A DNA stretch of 64,000 nucleotides from Enterobacter sp. ENT03 (GTDB lineage: Bacteria > Pseudomonadota > Gammaproteobacteria > Enterobacterales > Enterobacteriaceae): contig NZ_JAHUXA010000001.1 in the NCBI RefSeq assembly GCF_019218745.1, forward strand, positions 744,001 through 808,000. The letters are read 5' to 3'. Of the stretch, positions 17,951 to 29,334 are shown piece after piece (within the stretch, counting starts at the first letter, position 1; each line of letters begins with the position of its first letter). The position numbers and the translations under genes were made by a program. The notes under the pieces were generated by a model. It was not told where the DNA came from. It saw only the letters and a program-made list of their open reading frames with translations, and searched no databases.

Positions 17951-19234
17951 TTAAGGCTTGAAGTCCAGTGGCGCATTTTTAAACACTTCATACACCGCCT
18001 GCGTCGGCGGTTTCGGGAGCTTCGCCTGACGGGCTGCAGCAAGTGCGGCCTGGCAAAGCGCGGGATCGCCCCCTTCAGACTGAATATCTTTCAACGTGCC
18101 ATCTGGCTCAAGCCTGATGCGCAGCGTACATACCTTGCCGGTATAGGATGAGGCATCGTAGAACTTGGTTTCGATGGCTGCTTTTATCTGACCAGCATAG
18201 TTGCTTATTTCAGCCCCTGAAGCGCCATTGTTTTTAGTGTTACCACTTCCTGCTGGCGCTGCATTACTTCCTTTCGCTCCACCGCCGGTTTTCGGCGCAT
18301 TCTTACCGGAGCTGAGGTCGCCAAACAGGTCGTCAACATCCGACGCAGCTGCCTTGTCTGCCGCGGCTTTTTTCGCAGCGGCGGCTTTCGCTGCTGCGGC
18401 TTTGTCGGCGGCGGCTTTCTTATCGGCAGCAGCTTTCTCTGCTGCCGCTTTTTTATCAGCTGCGGCCTTTTCAGCAGCGGCGGCTTTTGCAGCGGCGGCT
18501 TTTTCGGCGGCAGCCTTTTCAGCAGCGGCAGCTTTCGCAGCAGCGGCCTTTTCAGCGGCTGCGGCTTTCTTAGCCGCTTCCGCCTGCGCTTTCTTCTCGG
18601 CGTCCTGCTGTGCTTTTTTTGCCGCTTCTGCTTCGGCTTTTTTCGCGGCATCGGCAGCCGCTTTCGCTGCTTCTGCTTCCGCTTTCTTCGCGGCTGCGGC
18701 AGCCGCTTTGGCTGCATCAGCTTCGGCTTTCTTCGCGGCATCTGCTGCGGCTTTCGCCTGGGCATCAGCCTGTGCTTTCGCATCGGCGGCGGCTTTGGCG
18801 GCGGCTTCTTCAGCCTGTTTCTGCTGCTCCTGCGCTTTCTTCGCCGCTTCTTCAGCCTGTTTCTGTTGCTGCGCCTGTTCGCGGGCGTTTTCCTGTGCCT
18901 GCAAACGTTCTTTTTCGAGCTGTTTTAAGCGCTCCTGCTCGGCGGCCTGCTTCTCACGAAGCTCTTCCGCCTGCTGTTGCGCCTGTTTTTCACGTTGTTC
19001 TTCAGCGCGTTTCGCACTCGCCTGTTGCTGCTGCTCACGGTTGTACTGTTGTACAACGGCACCAGGATCGACCATAACGGCGTCGATGGACGAGCCACCG
19101 CCGCCGCCAGCAGAGGCGTCTATATGCTCATCGAACGAACTCCAGATCAGCAGCGCAAATAAAATCACATGCAGCACCGCTGAAATGGTTATCGCTCGTT
19201 TAAGCTTGTCGTTTTGTTCGGTTGCCTTTGACAC
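17951..19234 (-). CDS. tolA: Tol-Pal energy-transducing protein TolA
   Basis: 427 residues with a GTG start (E. coli 421). Residues 14-34 form the single membrane anchor containing the SxxxH-type face that meets TolQR. Residues of about 65-310 form the long helical domain II, made of Ala/Lys/Glu repeats (KAAAEKAAADKKAAA and variants). The C-terminal domain III (about 330-427, ending AVYEVFKNAPLDFKP) reaches TolB and is used by colicins and filamentous phage. It transmits proton-motive force to Pal. An ERIC element separates it from tolR. Confidence 0.97.
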   Translation of the reverse strand: MSKATEQNDKLKRAITISAVLHVILFALLIWSSFDEHIDASAGGGGGSSIDAVMVDPGAVVQQYNREQQQQASAKRAEEQREKQAQQQAEELREKQAAEQERLKQLEKERLQAQENAREQAQQQKQAEEAAKKAQEQQKQAEEAAAKAAADAKAQADAQAKAAADAAKKAEADAAKAAAAAAKKAEAEAAKAAADAAKKAEAEAAKKAQQDAEKKAQAEAAKKAAAAEKAAAAKAAAAEKAAAEKAAAAKAAAAEKAAADKKAAAEKAAADKKAAADKAAAAKAAAAKKAAADKAAASDVDDLFGDLSSGKNAPKTGGGAKGSNAAPAGSGNTKNNGASGAEISNYAGQIKAAIETKFYDASSYTGKVCTLRIRLEPDGTLKDIQSEGGDPALCQAALAAARQAKLPKPPTQAVYEVFKNAPLDFKP

Positions 19235-19266
19235 TATCGGTTCCCAAAAACTGTTCGCCTGTTAAC

Positions 19267-19386
19267 CCGTCATACTTCTAGTTGCACGTGCGTGGGCTGC
19301 TCTCGTTCACCTCAGTCACTTACCCGAGTAAGGTCCTGGGGATTCACGCGTTTGCCGCCTTCCTGCACCTTGAATTATCCAGGGGT
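19267..19386. repeat. ERIC element in the tolR-tolA gap
   Basis: The sequence contains TCACCTCAGTCACTTAC and GGTCCTGGGGATTCAC, which match the conserved core of enterobacterial repetitive intergenic consensus (ERIC/IRU). The ends are imperfect inverted repeats (ATACTTCTAGTTGCA / TGCACCTTGAATTAT). The element fills almost the whole tolR-tolA gap and is transcribed as part of the operon. Confidence 0.9.
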
Positions 19387-19395
19387 TCTGCAGGA

Positions 19396-19824
19396 TTAAA
19401 TAGGCTGCGTCATCAAGCCAACCGACTTCACACCCGCGCTGTGTAACAGGTTCAGCGCTTTGATGATTTCATCATATGGCACCTCTTTGGCACCGCCGAT
19501 TAAGAAGACCGTTTTCGGATTCGCCTGCAGATGACGCTGCGCTTCCGCAACCACCTGCTCTGGCGGCAGTTGATCCAGACGATCTTTTTCAATCACCACA
19601 CTGTACTGCCCCACGCCGGAGACTTCGATAATGACCGGAGGATCATCATTGGTACTGACGCTTTGTGATTCAGTCGCATCCGGCAGATCAACTTCCACGC
19701 TTTGAGTGATGATCGGGGCGGTTGCCATAAAGATGAGCAACAGCACGAGCAGGACGTCCAGCAGCGGTACGATGTTGATTTCGGACTTCAGTTCACGGCG
19801 ACCTCGTCTACCCTTTCTGGCCAT
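19396..19824 (-). CDS. tolR: Tol-Pal proton channel subunit TolR
   Basis: 142 residues as in E. coli. One membrane segment (about 18-38, INIVPLLDVLLVLLLIFMAT) holds the conserved protonatable Asp of PLLDVLLVL (Asp23). A periplasmic domain follows and ends in the conserved LLHSAGVKSVGLMTQPI. With TolQ it forms the proton-driven motor that moves TolA. It follows tolQ by 3 bp. Confidence 0.98.
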   Translation of the reverse strand: MARKGRRGRRELKSEINIVPLLDVLLVLLLIFMATAPIITQSVEVDLPDATESQSVSTNDDPPVIIEVSGVGQYSVVIEKDRLDQLPPEQVVAEAQRHLQANPKTVFLIGGAKEVPYDEIIKALNLLHSAGVKSVGLMTQPI

Positions 19825-19827
19825 GGC

Positions 19828-20921
<1,094 letters not shown>

Positions 20922-21017
20922 TTTACATCCCGGTAATGCAATAAAAGTTAGCGCTCAAAAACGTTGCTACTATACGCGCGGGAATGTTGCTTTGGAATGG
21001 GTTCAGGTGAACGGAGA

Positions 21018-21048
21018 GTAAAAATTTATGGGCTTTTACAAGCCCATG
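21018..21048 (-). terminator. Terminator of the cydABX-ybgE operon
   Basis: ATGGGCTT / AAGCCCAT stem with a TTAC loop, followed on the minus strand by TAAATTTTT. It lies 22 bp after the ybgE stop. Confidence 0.88.
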
Positions 21049-21069
21049 ACGTTAACGGACAGTTCTTAG

Positions 21070-21363
21070 TCAGAAGAAAAAATAAAACAGCGCAGCAGCC
21101 AGCACGATGTCTGCAATCAGCGGACAAAATATGCCCTGCCAGTGAACCGCAGCGGGACGAAAGCCGACGCCGTGGATCACGCCGCTGCAAACGGCCCACA
21201 TCATCAGGAAACCTTGCCAGATTTCATAGTCGCTGGTCTTCGCGGCAAAGCGTGCGGGATCCCAGAATACACAGCCCGCCAGCAACAGTGCCATCACTAA
21301 GGAAAGGGCCCGAAGCGGGCCCTTGTCCATTACCGCATAGAGTTTTGCGATAATTGCGTTCAT
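21070..21363 (-). CDS. ybgE: Cytochrome bd operon membrane protein YbgE
   Basis: 97 residues as in E. coli. Three hydrophobic segments (about 18-35, 46-66 and 78-97), with the family motifs MDKGPLRALSLVMALLLAGCVFWDP and GVIHGVGFRP. It is encoded in the cyd operon across Proteobacteria, but no function in the oxidase is established. Its ATG overlaps the cydX stop codon (TAATG). Confidence 0.94.
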   Translation of the reverse strand: MNAIIAKLYAVMDKGPLRALSLVMALLLAGCVFWDPARFAAKTSDYEIWQGFLMMWAVCSGVIHGVGFRPAAVHWQGIFCPLIADIVLAAALFYFFF

Positions 21364-21476
21364 TAGTGCTCTTCTTTACCTGCGTTCGTCGCTTCGACAT
21401 GCTCAAGCGCCAGGGCAGTAATGACTCCAAATGCACAGGCAAGAAGCGTTCCTAAAATCCATGCGAAATACCACAT
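21363..21476 (-). CDS. cydX: Cytochrome bd-I oxidase small subunit CydX
   Basis: 37 codons: MWYFAWILGTLLACAFGVI is the single membrane helix, followed by a short polar tail ending GKEEH. E. coli CydX is the same length and is needed for a stable, active cytochrome bd-I with haem b595 and d. It lies 14 bp after cydB. Confidence 0.96.
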   Translation of the reverse strand: MWYFAWILGTLLACAFGVITALALEHVEATNAGKEEH

Positions 21477-21490
21477 TGTCTGCTCCTTAC

Positions 21491-22630
21491 TTAGTACAGA
21501 GAGTGAGTGTTGCTTTCAATATCTTCTTTGGTGATGCGACCGAACATTTTCCAGTAACACCAGGAGGTGTAGAGCAGGATAATCGGTACAAACACCGCAG
21601 CAACCCAGGTCATCAGGTTCAACGTCAGCTGGCTGGAGGTCGCATCCCACAGGGTCAGGCTTACGTTCATCATCGTGCTGGACGGCATAATGAACGGGAA
21701 CATCGCGATACCCGCCGTCAGGATGATGCACGCCAGCGTCAGGGAGGAGAAGACGAAGGCAAACGCCGGTTTCTCAAGACGCGACATCAGCGTCGTCAGC
21801 AACGGCAGCACCACACCCAAGGCCGGTACCAGCCACAGGATCGGCGTGTTGTTGAAGTTCACCAGCCAGGCACCGGCCTGACGTGCCACTTCTTTGGTCA
21901 GCGGGTTAGACGCGGCATGGTGATCGATAACCGAGGTCACCACATAACCGTCAATGCCGTACATCACCCACACACCTGCCAGCGCGAAGCAGACCAGCGT
22001 CACCAGCGCGGCGATCTGCGCCACGCCACGCACGCGCAGATGCAGTTCACCCACGGTACGCATTTGCAGATAGGTTGCCCCCTGGGTAACGATCATCGCC
22101 ACGCTCACCACACCTGCCAGCAGACCAAACGGGTTGAGCAGCTGGAAGAAGTTGCCGGTGTAGAACAGACGCATGTACTCATCCATGTGGAAAGGCACGC
22201 CCTGTAACAGGTTACCGAACGCCACACCGATGACCAGCGGCGGCACGAAGCTGCCGATGAAAATGCCCCAGTCCCACATGTTACGCCAGCGGGTGTCTTC
22301 GATCTTCGAGCGGTAGTCAAAACCAACCGGACGGAAGAATAAAGAGGCCAGCACGAGGATCATCGCCACATAAAAGCCGGAGAACGCAGCGGCGTAGACC
22401 ATCGGCCAGGCGGCGAACAGCGCGCCGCCAGCGGTGATGAGCCACACCTGGTTGCCATCCCAGTGCGGGGCAATGGCGTTAATCATGATACGGCGTTCGG
22501 TGTCGCTGCGACCCAGAACGCGGGTCAACATCCCCACGCCCATATCGAAGCCGTCGGTGACCGCAAAACCAATCAGCAAAATGCCAACCAGCAGCCACCA
22601 GATAAAACGTAATACTTCATAATCGATCAT
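21491..22630 (-). CDS. cydB: Cytochrome bd-I ubiquinol oxidase subunit II (CydB)
   Basis: 379 residues, as in E. coli. An inner-membrane protein of eight to nine helices that supports the haem-bearing subunit CydA. The N-terminal IWWLLVGILLIGFAVTDGFDMGVG and the motif HWDGNQVWLITAGGALFAAWP are conserved; Asp and Trp residues of the latter belong to the CydB quinol oxidase family. It follows cydA by 15 bp. Confidence 0.98.
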   Translation of the reverse strand: MIDYEVLRFIWWLLVGILLIGFAVTDGFDMGVGMLTRVLGRSDTERRIMINAIAPHWDGNQVWLITAGGALFAAWPMVYAAAFSGFYVAMILVLASLFFRPVGFDYRSKIEDTRWRNMWDWGIFIGSFVPPLVIGVAFGNLLQGVPFHMDEYMRLFYTGNFFQLLNPFGLLAGVVSVAMIVTQGATYLQMRTVGELHLRVRGVAQIAALVTLVCFALAGVWVMYGIDGYVVTSVIDHHAASNPLTKEVARQAGAWLVNFNNTPILWLVPALGVVLPLLTTLMSRLEKPAFAFVFSSLTLACIILTAGIAMFPFIMPSSTMMNVSLTLWDATSSQLTLNLMTWVAAVFVPIILLYTSWCYWKMFGRITKEDIESNTHSLY

Positions 22631-22645
22631 TTGACGACTCCTGTC

Positions 22646-24214
22646 TTAGCGTGCCGGCTGAGAAGCCACGGTAGGCTGCTCGTGATGATAACGACCTGTT
22701 TTCAGACTGCTCGGCCCAAGGCGAGCGAATTTGAACATCAGGAACACTTCCGCCACCATAAACAGCGTGTACAGACCGCAAATCAGGATCATCGAGAACA
22801 GCAGATCGCCGATGGTCAGCGATGAGTTCGCTACGGCTGTCGGCAGCACTTCACCAATCGCCCACGGCTGACGGCCATACTCAGCGACAAACCAGCCTGC
22901 TTCGATCGCAATCCACGGCAGCGGAATGCCGTACAGGGCAGCACGCAGCAGCCACGGTTTAGAACCGATACGGTTGCGGCAGACGGTCCAGAAGGAGAAG
23001 CCGATGATAAACAGCATCAGAATGCCGCTACCAACCATGATGCGGAAAGCAAAGTAGAGCGGAGCAACGCGCGGAATAGAGTCTTTGGTTGCCTGCTGAA
23101 TTTGCGCTTCGGTCGCATCAGTGACGTTTTCGGTATAGCGCTTAAGCAGCATGCCGTAACCCAGGTCTTTCTTCATGCTGTTGAACTGGTCACGAACGTT
23201 CTGATCGGTTGAACCGGCACGCAGCTCTTCCAGCAGGTGGTAGGCTTTCATCCCGTTACGGATACGCTCTTCATGCTGCACCATCAGATCTTTCAGGCCG
23301 ATAACCTGCGTATCAACCGAACGCGTGGCGATAAGGCCAAGCGCATACGGGATCTGGATGGCGTATTTGTTTTCCTGGGTTTCCTGATCGGGAATACCAA
23401 ACAGAGTAAACGCGGCCGGTGCCGGCTGGGTTTCCCACTCGGCTTCAATGGCGGCCAGTTTGGTTTTCTGCACGTCGCCCATTTCGTAACCGGATTCATC
23501 ACCCAGCACGATAACGGAGAGGATCGCTGCCATGCCGAAGCTCGCGGCAATCGCAAAGGAGCGTTTGGCAAAAGCGACATCGCGACCGCGCAGCAGGTAG
23601 TAGGCGCTGATGCCGAGGATGAACATGGCGCCACAGGTGTAACCTGATGCGACGGTGTGAACAAATTTCACCTGCGCAACCGGGTTAAGCACCAGCTCCG
23701 AGAAGCTCACCATTTCCATACGCATGGTTTCGAAGTTGAAATCCGACGCGATAGGGTTTTGCATCCAGCCGTTAGCAACAAGGATCCACAATGCCGATAA
23801 GTTAGAGCCCAGCGCCACCAGCCAGGTCACGGCCATGTGCTGAACTTTACCCAGACGATCCCAACCGAAGAAGAACAGACCTACAAAGGTGGATTCGAGG
23901 AAGAAGGCCATCAGACCTTCAATGGCCAGCGGCGCACCGAAAATATCGCCCACATAGTGGGAATAGTAAGACCAGTTAGTCCCGAACTGGAACTCCATGG
24001 TCAGACCGGTTGCCACACCCAGCGCAAAGTTGATACCAAACAACTTGCCCCAGAATTTGGTCATATCTTTATAAATCTGTTTGCCGGAGAGGACATACAC
24101 GGTTTCCATGATGGCCAGCAGGAACGCCATACCCAGCGTCAGTGGCACAAAAAGGAAGTGGTACATCGCGGTCAAGGCAAACTGTAAGCGCGACAGTTCG
24201 ACTATATCTAACAT
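22646..24214 (-). CDS. cydA: Cytochrome bd-I ubiquinol oxidase subunit I (CydA)
   Basis: 522 residues from the second of two adjacent ATGs, as in E. coli. It binds all three haems and oxidises ubiquinol, reducing O2 to water at low oxygen without proton pumping. Ligand positions are recognisable: His19 (TAMYHF), His near 186 ([11 protein letters not shown]), Met near 393 and the [13 protein letters not shown] motif. The quinol-binding Q loop (about 250-330) is intact. The segment [17 protein letters not shown] differs slightly from E. coli. Confidence 0.98.
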   Translation of the reverse strand: MLDIVELSRLQFALTAMYHFLFVPLTLGMAFLLAIMETVYVLSGKQIYKDMTKFWGKLFGINFALGVATGLTMEFQFGTNWSYYSHYVGDIFGAPLAIEGLMAFFLESTFVGLFFFGWDRLGKVQHMAVTWLVALGSNLSALWILVANGWMQNPIASDFNFETMRMEMVSFSELVLNPVAQVKFVHTVASGYTCGAMFILGISAYYLLRGRDVAFAKRSFAIAASFGMAAILSVIVLGDESGYEMGDVQKTKLAAIEAEWETQPAPAAFTLFGIPDQETQENKYAIQIPYALGLIATRSVDTQVIGLKDLMVQHEERIRNGMKAYHLLEELRAGSTDQNVRDQFNSMKKDLGYGMLLKRYTENVTDATEAQIQQATKDSIPRVAPLYFAFRIMVGSGILMLFIIGFSFWTVCRNRIGSKPWLLRAALYGIPLPWIAIEAGWFVAEYGRQPWAIGEVLPTAVANSSLTIGDLLFSMILICGLYTLFMVAEVFLMFKFARLGPSSLKTGRYHHEQPTVASQPAR

Positions 24215-24548
24215 CATGACTCCTTGCTCATCGCATGAAGACTTCGAGAGTAAACCCGGCAGTAGGGTTTACACACATGCCCCAATACAAAAATATCCGC
24301 GCTATTCTTTGTTACTGTTATTCGAATGAAAGTGACAGTTTCAAAGAAAAGTTAAAGATACGTTAAAAAACACCCTAAATTGATCTCGCAATATATTACG
24401 CCGCAATTCCCTTACAATAAACAGGTTTTTATTGTAGCTCTTTTACGTTTTTCGACGGAGATCAATTTATCGGCATTCTACTACTTTTCGACCAGTTTGA
24501 TCGGGAGCAATTTAACGTTTTTTAGCATCTTTTTCCATGATTTAAATA

Positions 24549-24562
24549 TTGATTTAAATCAA
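24549..24562 (-). promoter_or_regulatory. FNR box upstream of cydA
   Basis: TTGATTTAAATCAA is a perfect copy of the FNR consensus TTGAT-N4-ATCAA. It lies 335 bp upstream of the cydA start, in the zone where the E. coli distal promoter P1 and its FNR sites lie. FNR represses cydAB under strict anaerobiosis in E. coli. Confidence 0.75.
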
Positions 24563-24719
24563 TTTTAACTCAACTTGTTAACGTCATGTCATAATCGAGC
24601 CGTGTGGTAAAAACCATGTTAAATATATGTTTATAAAAATAACCTCTTTTACCTGTTTTGCTCAATTTAATAATAAAATCATAAAACCCATTGTCAGAAT
24701 TTTAAAAACACGCGCTTGC

Positions 24720-24743
24720 AGCCCGAAAATATTTTTTCGGGCT
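24720..24743 (-). terminator. Hairpin downstream of mngB
   Basis: AGCCCGAAAA / TTTTCGGGCT form a perfect 10-bp stem with a TATT loop, 62 bp past the mngB stop. No T run follows on the minus strand beyond the stem itself, so termination is plausible but not certain. Confidence 0.55.
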
Positions 24744-24804
24744 GTGTGTATTTTATAAAAGTGCGTTTTTAAAGCCGTTGAGATAATTTGGCTTAAGAAT
24801 GAGC

Positions 24805-27429
24805 TTATTCAGCGAATACCACGTCCAGCGTGACGGACTGGCACGCCGTCAGCCGCGGCCATCGGTCCCCTTCCCCCTCAAGAAACTGCTCATCCATCGC
24901 GGTTTCCCGCAGTATGACCGGCGAGCTGAACGTCAGTGACGCCGCACAGGTTGTCTCGTCAGACGGATTGAACAGCCGGAGGATCAGCGCCTCGCGATCT
25001 TCGGCTTTTTTAAGCGCGCTCAACTGACAACCGGTTGGCGGTAGCGTCAGCAGGCTGTAGTGCACTGGCGTCACCTGCGGCGCAGGATTGAGCTTCATCG
25101 CATTCCACGGGATTTTGTTATAACACAGTACCGGCGTCAGCCAGCGCCGTGCCTGCTGCGCCACCCCGGCGTCAAGCGGATCGCCGCTAAAGCTCCACAG
25201 ACTGAAACGGCTGTGCAGCCGCCCGCGTAGCTGCGAATCCGGCACCGGCAACGCAATGCCCGACGGTCGGCCAGGCCGCAGCAGCAGATCGCTTTTGCCG
25301 AGCCACCCCACGCCGCGCAGCAGCGTCAGGGCAAAGGTCTTCTCCCCTTCCCCGATGACTTCAAATTCCCGCAGCCCTTCGCTGAACAGCGCCAGCCCGT
25401 GTTCCGCCTGTTGCAAAACAGCATAGCTGAGCATATTCCACACCGGCACCGGCGCTTCTTTCCACCCCTGCGCCTGCCAGTCGGCCATGGCGCTATCGTT
25501 AACCGGGCGTGATACCGTGCCGAATTGCGTATCTGCCAGCACCCGATCGGTGACGAACGGCGTTGGGATCAGCACCCGCACGCGATGGTCATCCGCCTGA
25601 TTATCCAGCTGTACCTCAATGTCGATACGGCGGCTGTTATGGCTGAGCGTGACGTGGAACTCCACCTCCAGCGTGCCGCCGGTGAGACGCGCCGCCCGTT
25701 CATCCAGATTAACGGGCACCGCCAGCGTGACGCGAATAACCGCCCTGCTCTGCCATGCTTCATGCATCACCTCAACCGTGTGCGTTCCCTGTCGGGAGGT
25801 GAGCACCCACTCTTCGCGCGCCGGGGAGTAATCATATTCGTCGCCGTCGTCGGCACTTTCTTCCAGCGCCAGTACCCGGTCATACACCTGCCCGCTCGTT
25901 TTATCGCGCAGGCACAGCGTGCCGTCATCGTTCAGGTGGATTTCCCAGAAGGCATTTTCGAGCAACGCGGTGCGTGAAGGCGCAGAAGCCGCAATCTGCA
26001 TCCCGGTCACATCCGCGTCGATAAACAGCGTGCGGTAGCCCATCGCGGGCAGCGTCTGCATCAGTTGAATGTCATACGCCATAAAGGGATCGTAATTGCC
26101 GTAATGGACGATTTGCCGGTCAATCAGCCCCGGATCGACCTCCCGCACGCCGCGAATACAATACGCCACCTCAAGCCCTTCGCTGTCACGCAGGCGGAAC
26201 TGACTGGCGCGCATGATCAGGGTGGTGTTAATCACCTCCTCGCGCGAAAACGGCATCAGGTTAAACAGCACCAGTTTGTCGCCCTCGCCGGGCACGCTGT
26301 CGGCGATTTTACGCTGGGTAAAGCGCAGCAGATTATCCGCCATGTCCTCCGCCTGCCGGAAGCGCGCCTGAATGTCGCGATGCACCGTGTCGCTGCAACA
26401 GCAGCCAATGCTGTCGTGGGCATGATTTTTCAGGATGGTTTTCCACATCAATTCCAGCAGGCCGTGCGGATAGTCAAAGCCCAGTCGCCAGGCGATGGCG
26501 CACAGCGGCTCCAGCAGATTCACGATGCGATTTTCGATACGCGCGTGGGCGAGCTTAATGTCCATGCGCGTCGAACCGATGGTGCGATGTACGCGCATAT
26601 ATTTGCCGTCGATAAACTCCCCGGCGAGCCGCGGCAGCCTGTCCCGCAGCGCTTCGATCAGATCAAAAACGTCCTCGAAGCGGCTCATCACAAACTCGCG
26701 CTGCGGCCAGAGCTGGCGCATTTTCCCCATCACGGCCAGGATATTCTGCTGGATCGGCATCTGGTCATGACCGTTCGGCAAGAGGATTTCTCCGGTCAGT
26801 GAGGCCTGTTCCAGGACCGCAAAGTAAGACTCCAGCCGCTTACGCAGGCCCGCGTCATCGTCAGGTAAGTATTTACCAATCGCATAGCCCAGCGGCAGCA
26901 CCTGGGCGATAACTTCGCTGCCGTCGCGGCTTTGCCAGATAAACTCCGTTTTATCGGTACCGTGCCGCTCAGAGCAGCCGCGCCAGAACAGCGCGCGGGT
27001 GATGCCAAAACCGTTATAGATATGCGGCATCTGGCCCGACATCCCGAAAGAATCCGGCAGATAGCCAATTTTCATCGGCTCGCCAAACGCCCGGCAGTCG
27101 CGCAAACCGTACAGCAGATTGCGCACAATCGACTCCCCCGCCACGATGCGGGTATCGGTCTGCGTATACCAGGGGCCGATAACCAGTTTCCCTGCCTGAA
27201 CCTGCGCTTTTACGCGCGCGGCGTGCTGTGGTTGGACGGCGAGATAATCCTCCAGCACCGCCGTTTGTCCGTCGAGCACGTAGCAGGGGTAATCCGCATC
27301 CTGCTCCAGCCGGGTGAGGATCTCCTCCATATTATTGACCAGTAGAATGCGGGACTCTTCGCTGGTGAAGTACCATTCGCGATCCCAGTGCATGTGCGGC
27401 GTGATGTGCACGCGCGAAACGTTTTTCAT
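24805..27429 (-). CDS. mngB: Mannosylglycerate hydrolase MngB (GH38)
   Basis: 874 residues (E. coli 877). It cleaves 2-O-(6-phospho-alpha-mannosyl)-D-glycerate to mannose-6-phosphate and glycerate in the cytoplasm. N-terminal GH38 alpha-mannosidase motifs: [11 protein letters not shown] with the zinc-binding His and Asp (about 10-20) and [19 protein letters not shown]; the motif [11 protein letters not shown] lies near 340. The C-terminal half is beta-rich, as in the family. It starts 12 bp after mngA and forms the mngAB operon controlled by divergent MngR. Confidence 0.96.
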   Translation of the reverse strand: MKNVSRVHITPHMHWDREWYFTSEESRILLVNNMEEILTRLEQDADYPCYVLDGQTAVLEDYLAVQPQHAARVKAQVQAGKLVIGPWYTQTDTRIVAGESIVRNLLYGLRDCRAFGEPMKIGYLPDSFGMSGQMPHIYNGFGITRALFWRGCSERHGTDKTEFIWQSRDGSEVIAQVLPLGYAIGKYLPDDDAGLRKRLESYFAVLEQASLTGEILLPNGHDQMPIQQNILAVMGKMRQLWPQREFVMSRFEDVFDLIEALRDRLPRLAGEFIDGKYMRVHRTIGSTRMDIKLAHARIENRIVNLLEPLCAIAWRLGFDYPHGLLELMWKTILKNHAHDSIGCCCSDTVHRDIQARFRQAEDMADNLLRFTQRKIADSVPGEGDKLVLFNLMPFSREEVINTTLIMRASQFRLRDSEGLEVAYCIRGVREVDPGLIDRQIVHYGNYDPFMAYDIQLMQTLPAMGYRTLFIDADVTGMQIAASAPSRTALLENAFWEIHLNDDGTLCLRDKTSGQVYDRVLALEESADDGDEYDYSPAREEWVLTSRQGTHTVEVMHEAWQSRAVIRVTLAVPVNLDERAARLTGGTLEVEFHVTLSHNSRRIDIEVQLDNQADDHRVRVLIPTPFVTDRVLADTQFGTVSRPVNDSAMADWQAQGWKEAPVPVWNMLSYAVLQQAEHGLALFSEGLREFEVIGEGEKTFALTLLRGVGWLGKSDLLLRPGRPSGIALPVPDSQLRGRLHSRFSLWSFSGDPLDAGVAQQARRWLTPVLCYNKIPWNAMKLNPAPQVTPVHYSLLTLPPTGCQLSALKKAEDREALILRLFNPSDETTCAASLTFSSPVILRETAMDEQFLEGEGDRWPRLTACQSVTLDVVFAE

Positions 27430-27441
27430 TGTCGGATCCTG

Positions 27442-29334
27442 TTAATGGCGATCGGTAAGGTAAGCGCCGGTGCGTACCGCATGACCGCGCCAGATCAGCA
27501 GGATCGCGGTGGAGATCGCCGCTCCCAGCAGCGCTGCGGCAAACCAGCTGGCGGCGGCAATCACGCCTCCCAGCCCGTTGTCATGCAGTAAAAACAGCGA
27601 GAAGATCCCCGCACCTGGCGTCGATAACCCGATACCTGTTGCGCCCACCAGCGCGCCGGTGACCAGCGATCCGAGGACAAACGCGCCGATCACCCGCAGC
27701 GGATCTTCAATCGCCATCGGGATCGCCCCCTCGGTGATCCCCGCCAGTCCCAGCAGCCAGGTGGATTTACCGGTTTCGATTTCAAATTCCCGGAACAGCC
27801 GTGGTGCGAGCAGAGTTGAAGCGGTGACGGTAAACGCGGAGACCATTTTCACCGCCGCGAAAATGGCGTAAGGCCCGTACACGCCGTTCGCCATCGCCCC
27901 CAGACAGAAGGCGTAGGCGGCTTTATTCACCGGGCCGCCCAGATCAAACGAACACATAAAGCCGATAATGGCACCGAGCAGTAGCGCATTGGTCCCGGAC
28001 AAACCATTCAGCCAGGCGGTCAGGCCCTGGTTCAGCCATGCCACCGGCTCGCCGACGACAAACAGCATCAGGCTGCCCGCGCCCAGCGTGCCGAGCACCG
28101 GATAGAGATAAAAAGTCAGAAAGCCGTTGTAGCGGCTGCCGAGCCGGATATGGCTTTTCACCCAGCGCATCAGATAACCGGCGATAAGCCCGCCCACCAC
28201 CGCGCCCAGAAAGCCTGCGCCGATCATGTTGGCCGCCAGTCCCGCGGCAAAACCCGGCGTCAGTGCCGGTTTATCTGCCAGCGAATAGGCGGTGTACGCC
28301 GCCAGCACCGGCACCATCAGCGTGCCGAGCATGCCGCCGCCCAGTTTGCGGTACAGCCACAGCCAGGAGTTCTCCAGATCGAACAGGTGTTGCAGACCGA
28401 AAATCTGTGCCAGCAGTACCGCTACCGCCAGCACGGTACCCCCGGCGACGATGAGCGGCACGGCATACGAAATACCGCTCAGCAGCGCCTGCTTCAGCTC
28501 GCTTTTAACGCTCATTGGTGCCGCTTGCGGTTGGCTGTCAGAGGGCAGCGCCAGCGCCCTGGAGAGCAGTGCATCGGCCTGTTTTATGGGTTCCGCGACC
28601 GACACCGTCAGCGTCGGGATCCCCTCAAAACGTTGCGCGTCTTTTACCGCCACGTCAGCTGCCAGGATGCAGGCGCGCGCGGCTCGCAGTTGCTCAGGGG
28701 TTATGCGCCCTTCAATGCCGTTGGCCCCCTGCTTTTCGACATACACCTGAATCCCCCGTCTGCGCCCGGCGTTTTCCAGATACTCCGCCGCCATATAGGT
28801 GTGGGCAATGCCCGCCGGACAGGCGGTCACGCAGACCACCGTCGGCGCATCGGGTGCGCTTAACGGCGTTTTCCCGCCGGGCGCCTCGCCGAGCAGCGCC
28901 AGCAGGTCGGCGGCGCTGGTTGCCCGCTGCATCTGTTCGCACAGGGCGTCATCCGCCAGCAGCGTCGTCAGTTGGGTCAGTAGCTGCATGTGCGTGGTGC
29001 CCGCTTCGGCGCAGGGAATGGCGAGCAGAAAAATCAGCGTCACCGGTTCCGGGCCATCGATCCCCTCCCACAGCAGCGGTTCCCGCAGCGTGGCGACGGC
29101 AAAGGCCGCCTCTGTCACCGCCTCGGTTTTCCCGTGCGGCACTGCCAGCCCTTCGCCAAGCGCCGTCGGGCCTTCGGCTTCGCGGTGCAGCACTTCGTTC
29201 ACAAAATCATCCACATTGCGCAGTTTGCCCAGCCGGTGCAGCCGCGCAGCCAGCGCGTGAATAGCGTCGTCCCGGCAGGTGAACTGCGTCTGGATCAGGC
29301 AGGCGTCCGGGTGGGTTAATGCCGTCAGGTTCAT
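27442..29334 (-). CDS. mngA: Mannosylglycerate PTS transporter EIIABC (MngA)
   Basis: 630 residues in the fructose-type PTS family. It imports and phosphorylates 2-O-alpha-mannosyl-D-glycerate. An EIIA domain (about 1-145) has the phosphorylated His in GLAVPHGKTEAV. An EIIB domain (about 165-265) has the Cys in CVTACPAGIAHTYMAAEYLE. The EIIC membrane domain (about 285-620) includes GEPVAWLNQ. The start 29334 (MNLTALTHPD) follows GAGGACG and is preferred over the ATG at 29430, whose extension would cover the regulatory region. Confidence 0.94.
   Translation of the reverse strand: MNLTALTHPDACLIQTQFTCRDDAIHALAARLHRLGKLRNVDDFVNEVLHREAEGPTALGEGLAVPHGKTEAVTEAAFAVATLREPLLWEGIDGPEPVTLIFLLAIPCAEAGTTHMQLLTQLTTLLADDALCEQMQRATSAADLLALLGEAPGGKTPLSAPDAPTVVCVTACPAGIAHTYMAAEYLENAGRRRGIQVYVEKQGANGIEGRITPEQLRAARACILAADVAVKDAQRFEGIPTLTVSVAEPIKQADALLSRALALPSDSQPQAAPMSVKSELKQALLSGISYAVPLIVAGGTVLAVAVLLAQIFGLQHLFDLENSWLWLYRKLGGGMLGTLMVPVLAAYTAYSLADKPALTPGFAAGLAANMIGAGFLGAVVGGLIAGYLMRWVKSHIRLGSRYNGFLTFYLYPVLGTLGAGSLMLFVVGEPVAWLNQGLTAWLNGLSGTNALLLGAIIGFMCSFDLGGPVNKAAYAFCLGAMANGVYGPYAIFAAVKMVSAFTVTASTLLAPRLFREFEIETGKSTWLLGLAGITEGAIPMAIEDPLRVIGAFVLGSLVTGALVGATGIGLSTPGAGIFSLFLLHDNGLGGVIAAASWFAAALLGAAISTAILLIWRGHAVRTGAYLTDRH

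Larger units (their letters stand above)
24215..24804 (-). promoter_or_regulatory. cydA upstream regulatory region
   Basis: 590 bp without a gene, strongly AT-rich from about 24290 to 24700. In E. coli the equivalent region carries the ArcA- and FNR-controlled promoters of cydAB. Repeated GTTAA motifs (for example AGTTAAAGATACGTTAA near 24350) resemble ArcA boxes. The best single element is a perfect FNR palindrome at 24549. The left portion near mngB holds a hairpin (24720-24743). No ORF with a credible start was seen. Confidence 0.6.

Noticed and set aside
18201-19265. A 354-codon Ala/Ser/Cys-rich ORF on the plus strand opposite tolA
   Set aside because: It is the mirror of the Ala/Lys repeats of TolA; the repetitive codons keep the opposite frame open. 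No ribosome site, and tolA is firmly identified.
22646-24217. Altered CydA residues (TC in place of VT near 192) as a sign of a bd-type variant
   Set aside because: All haem ligands and the GRQP motif are kept and the Q loop is full length; the change is ordinary divergence.
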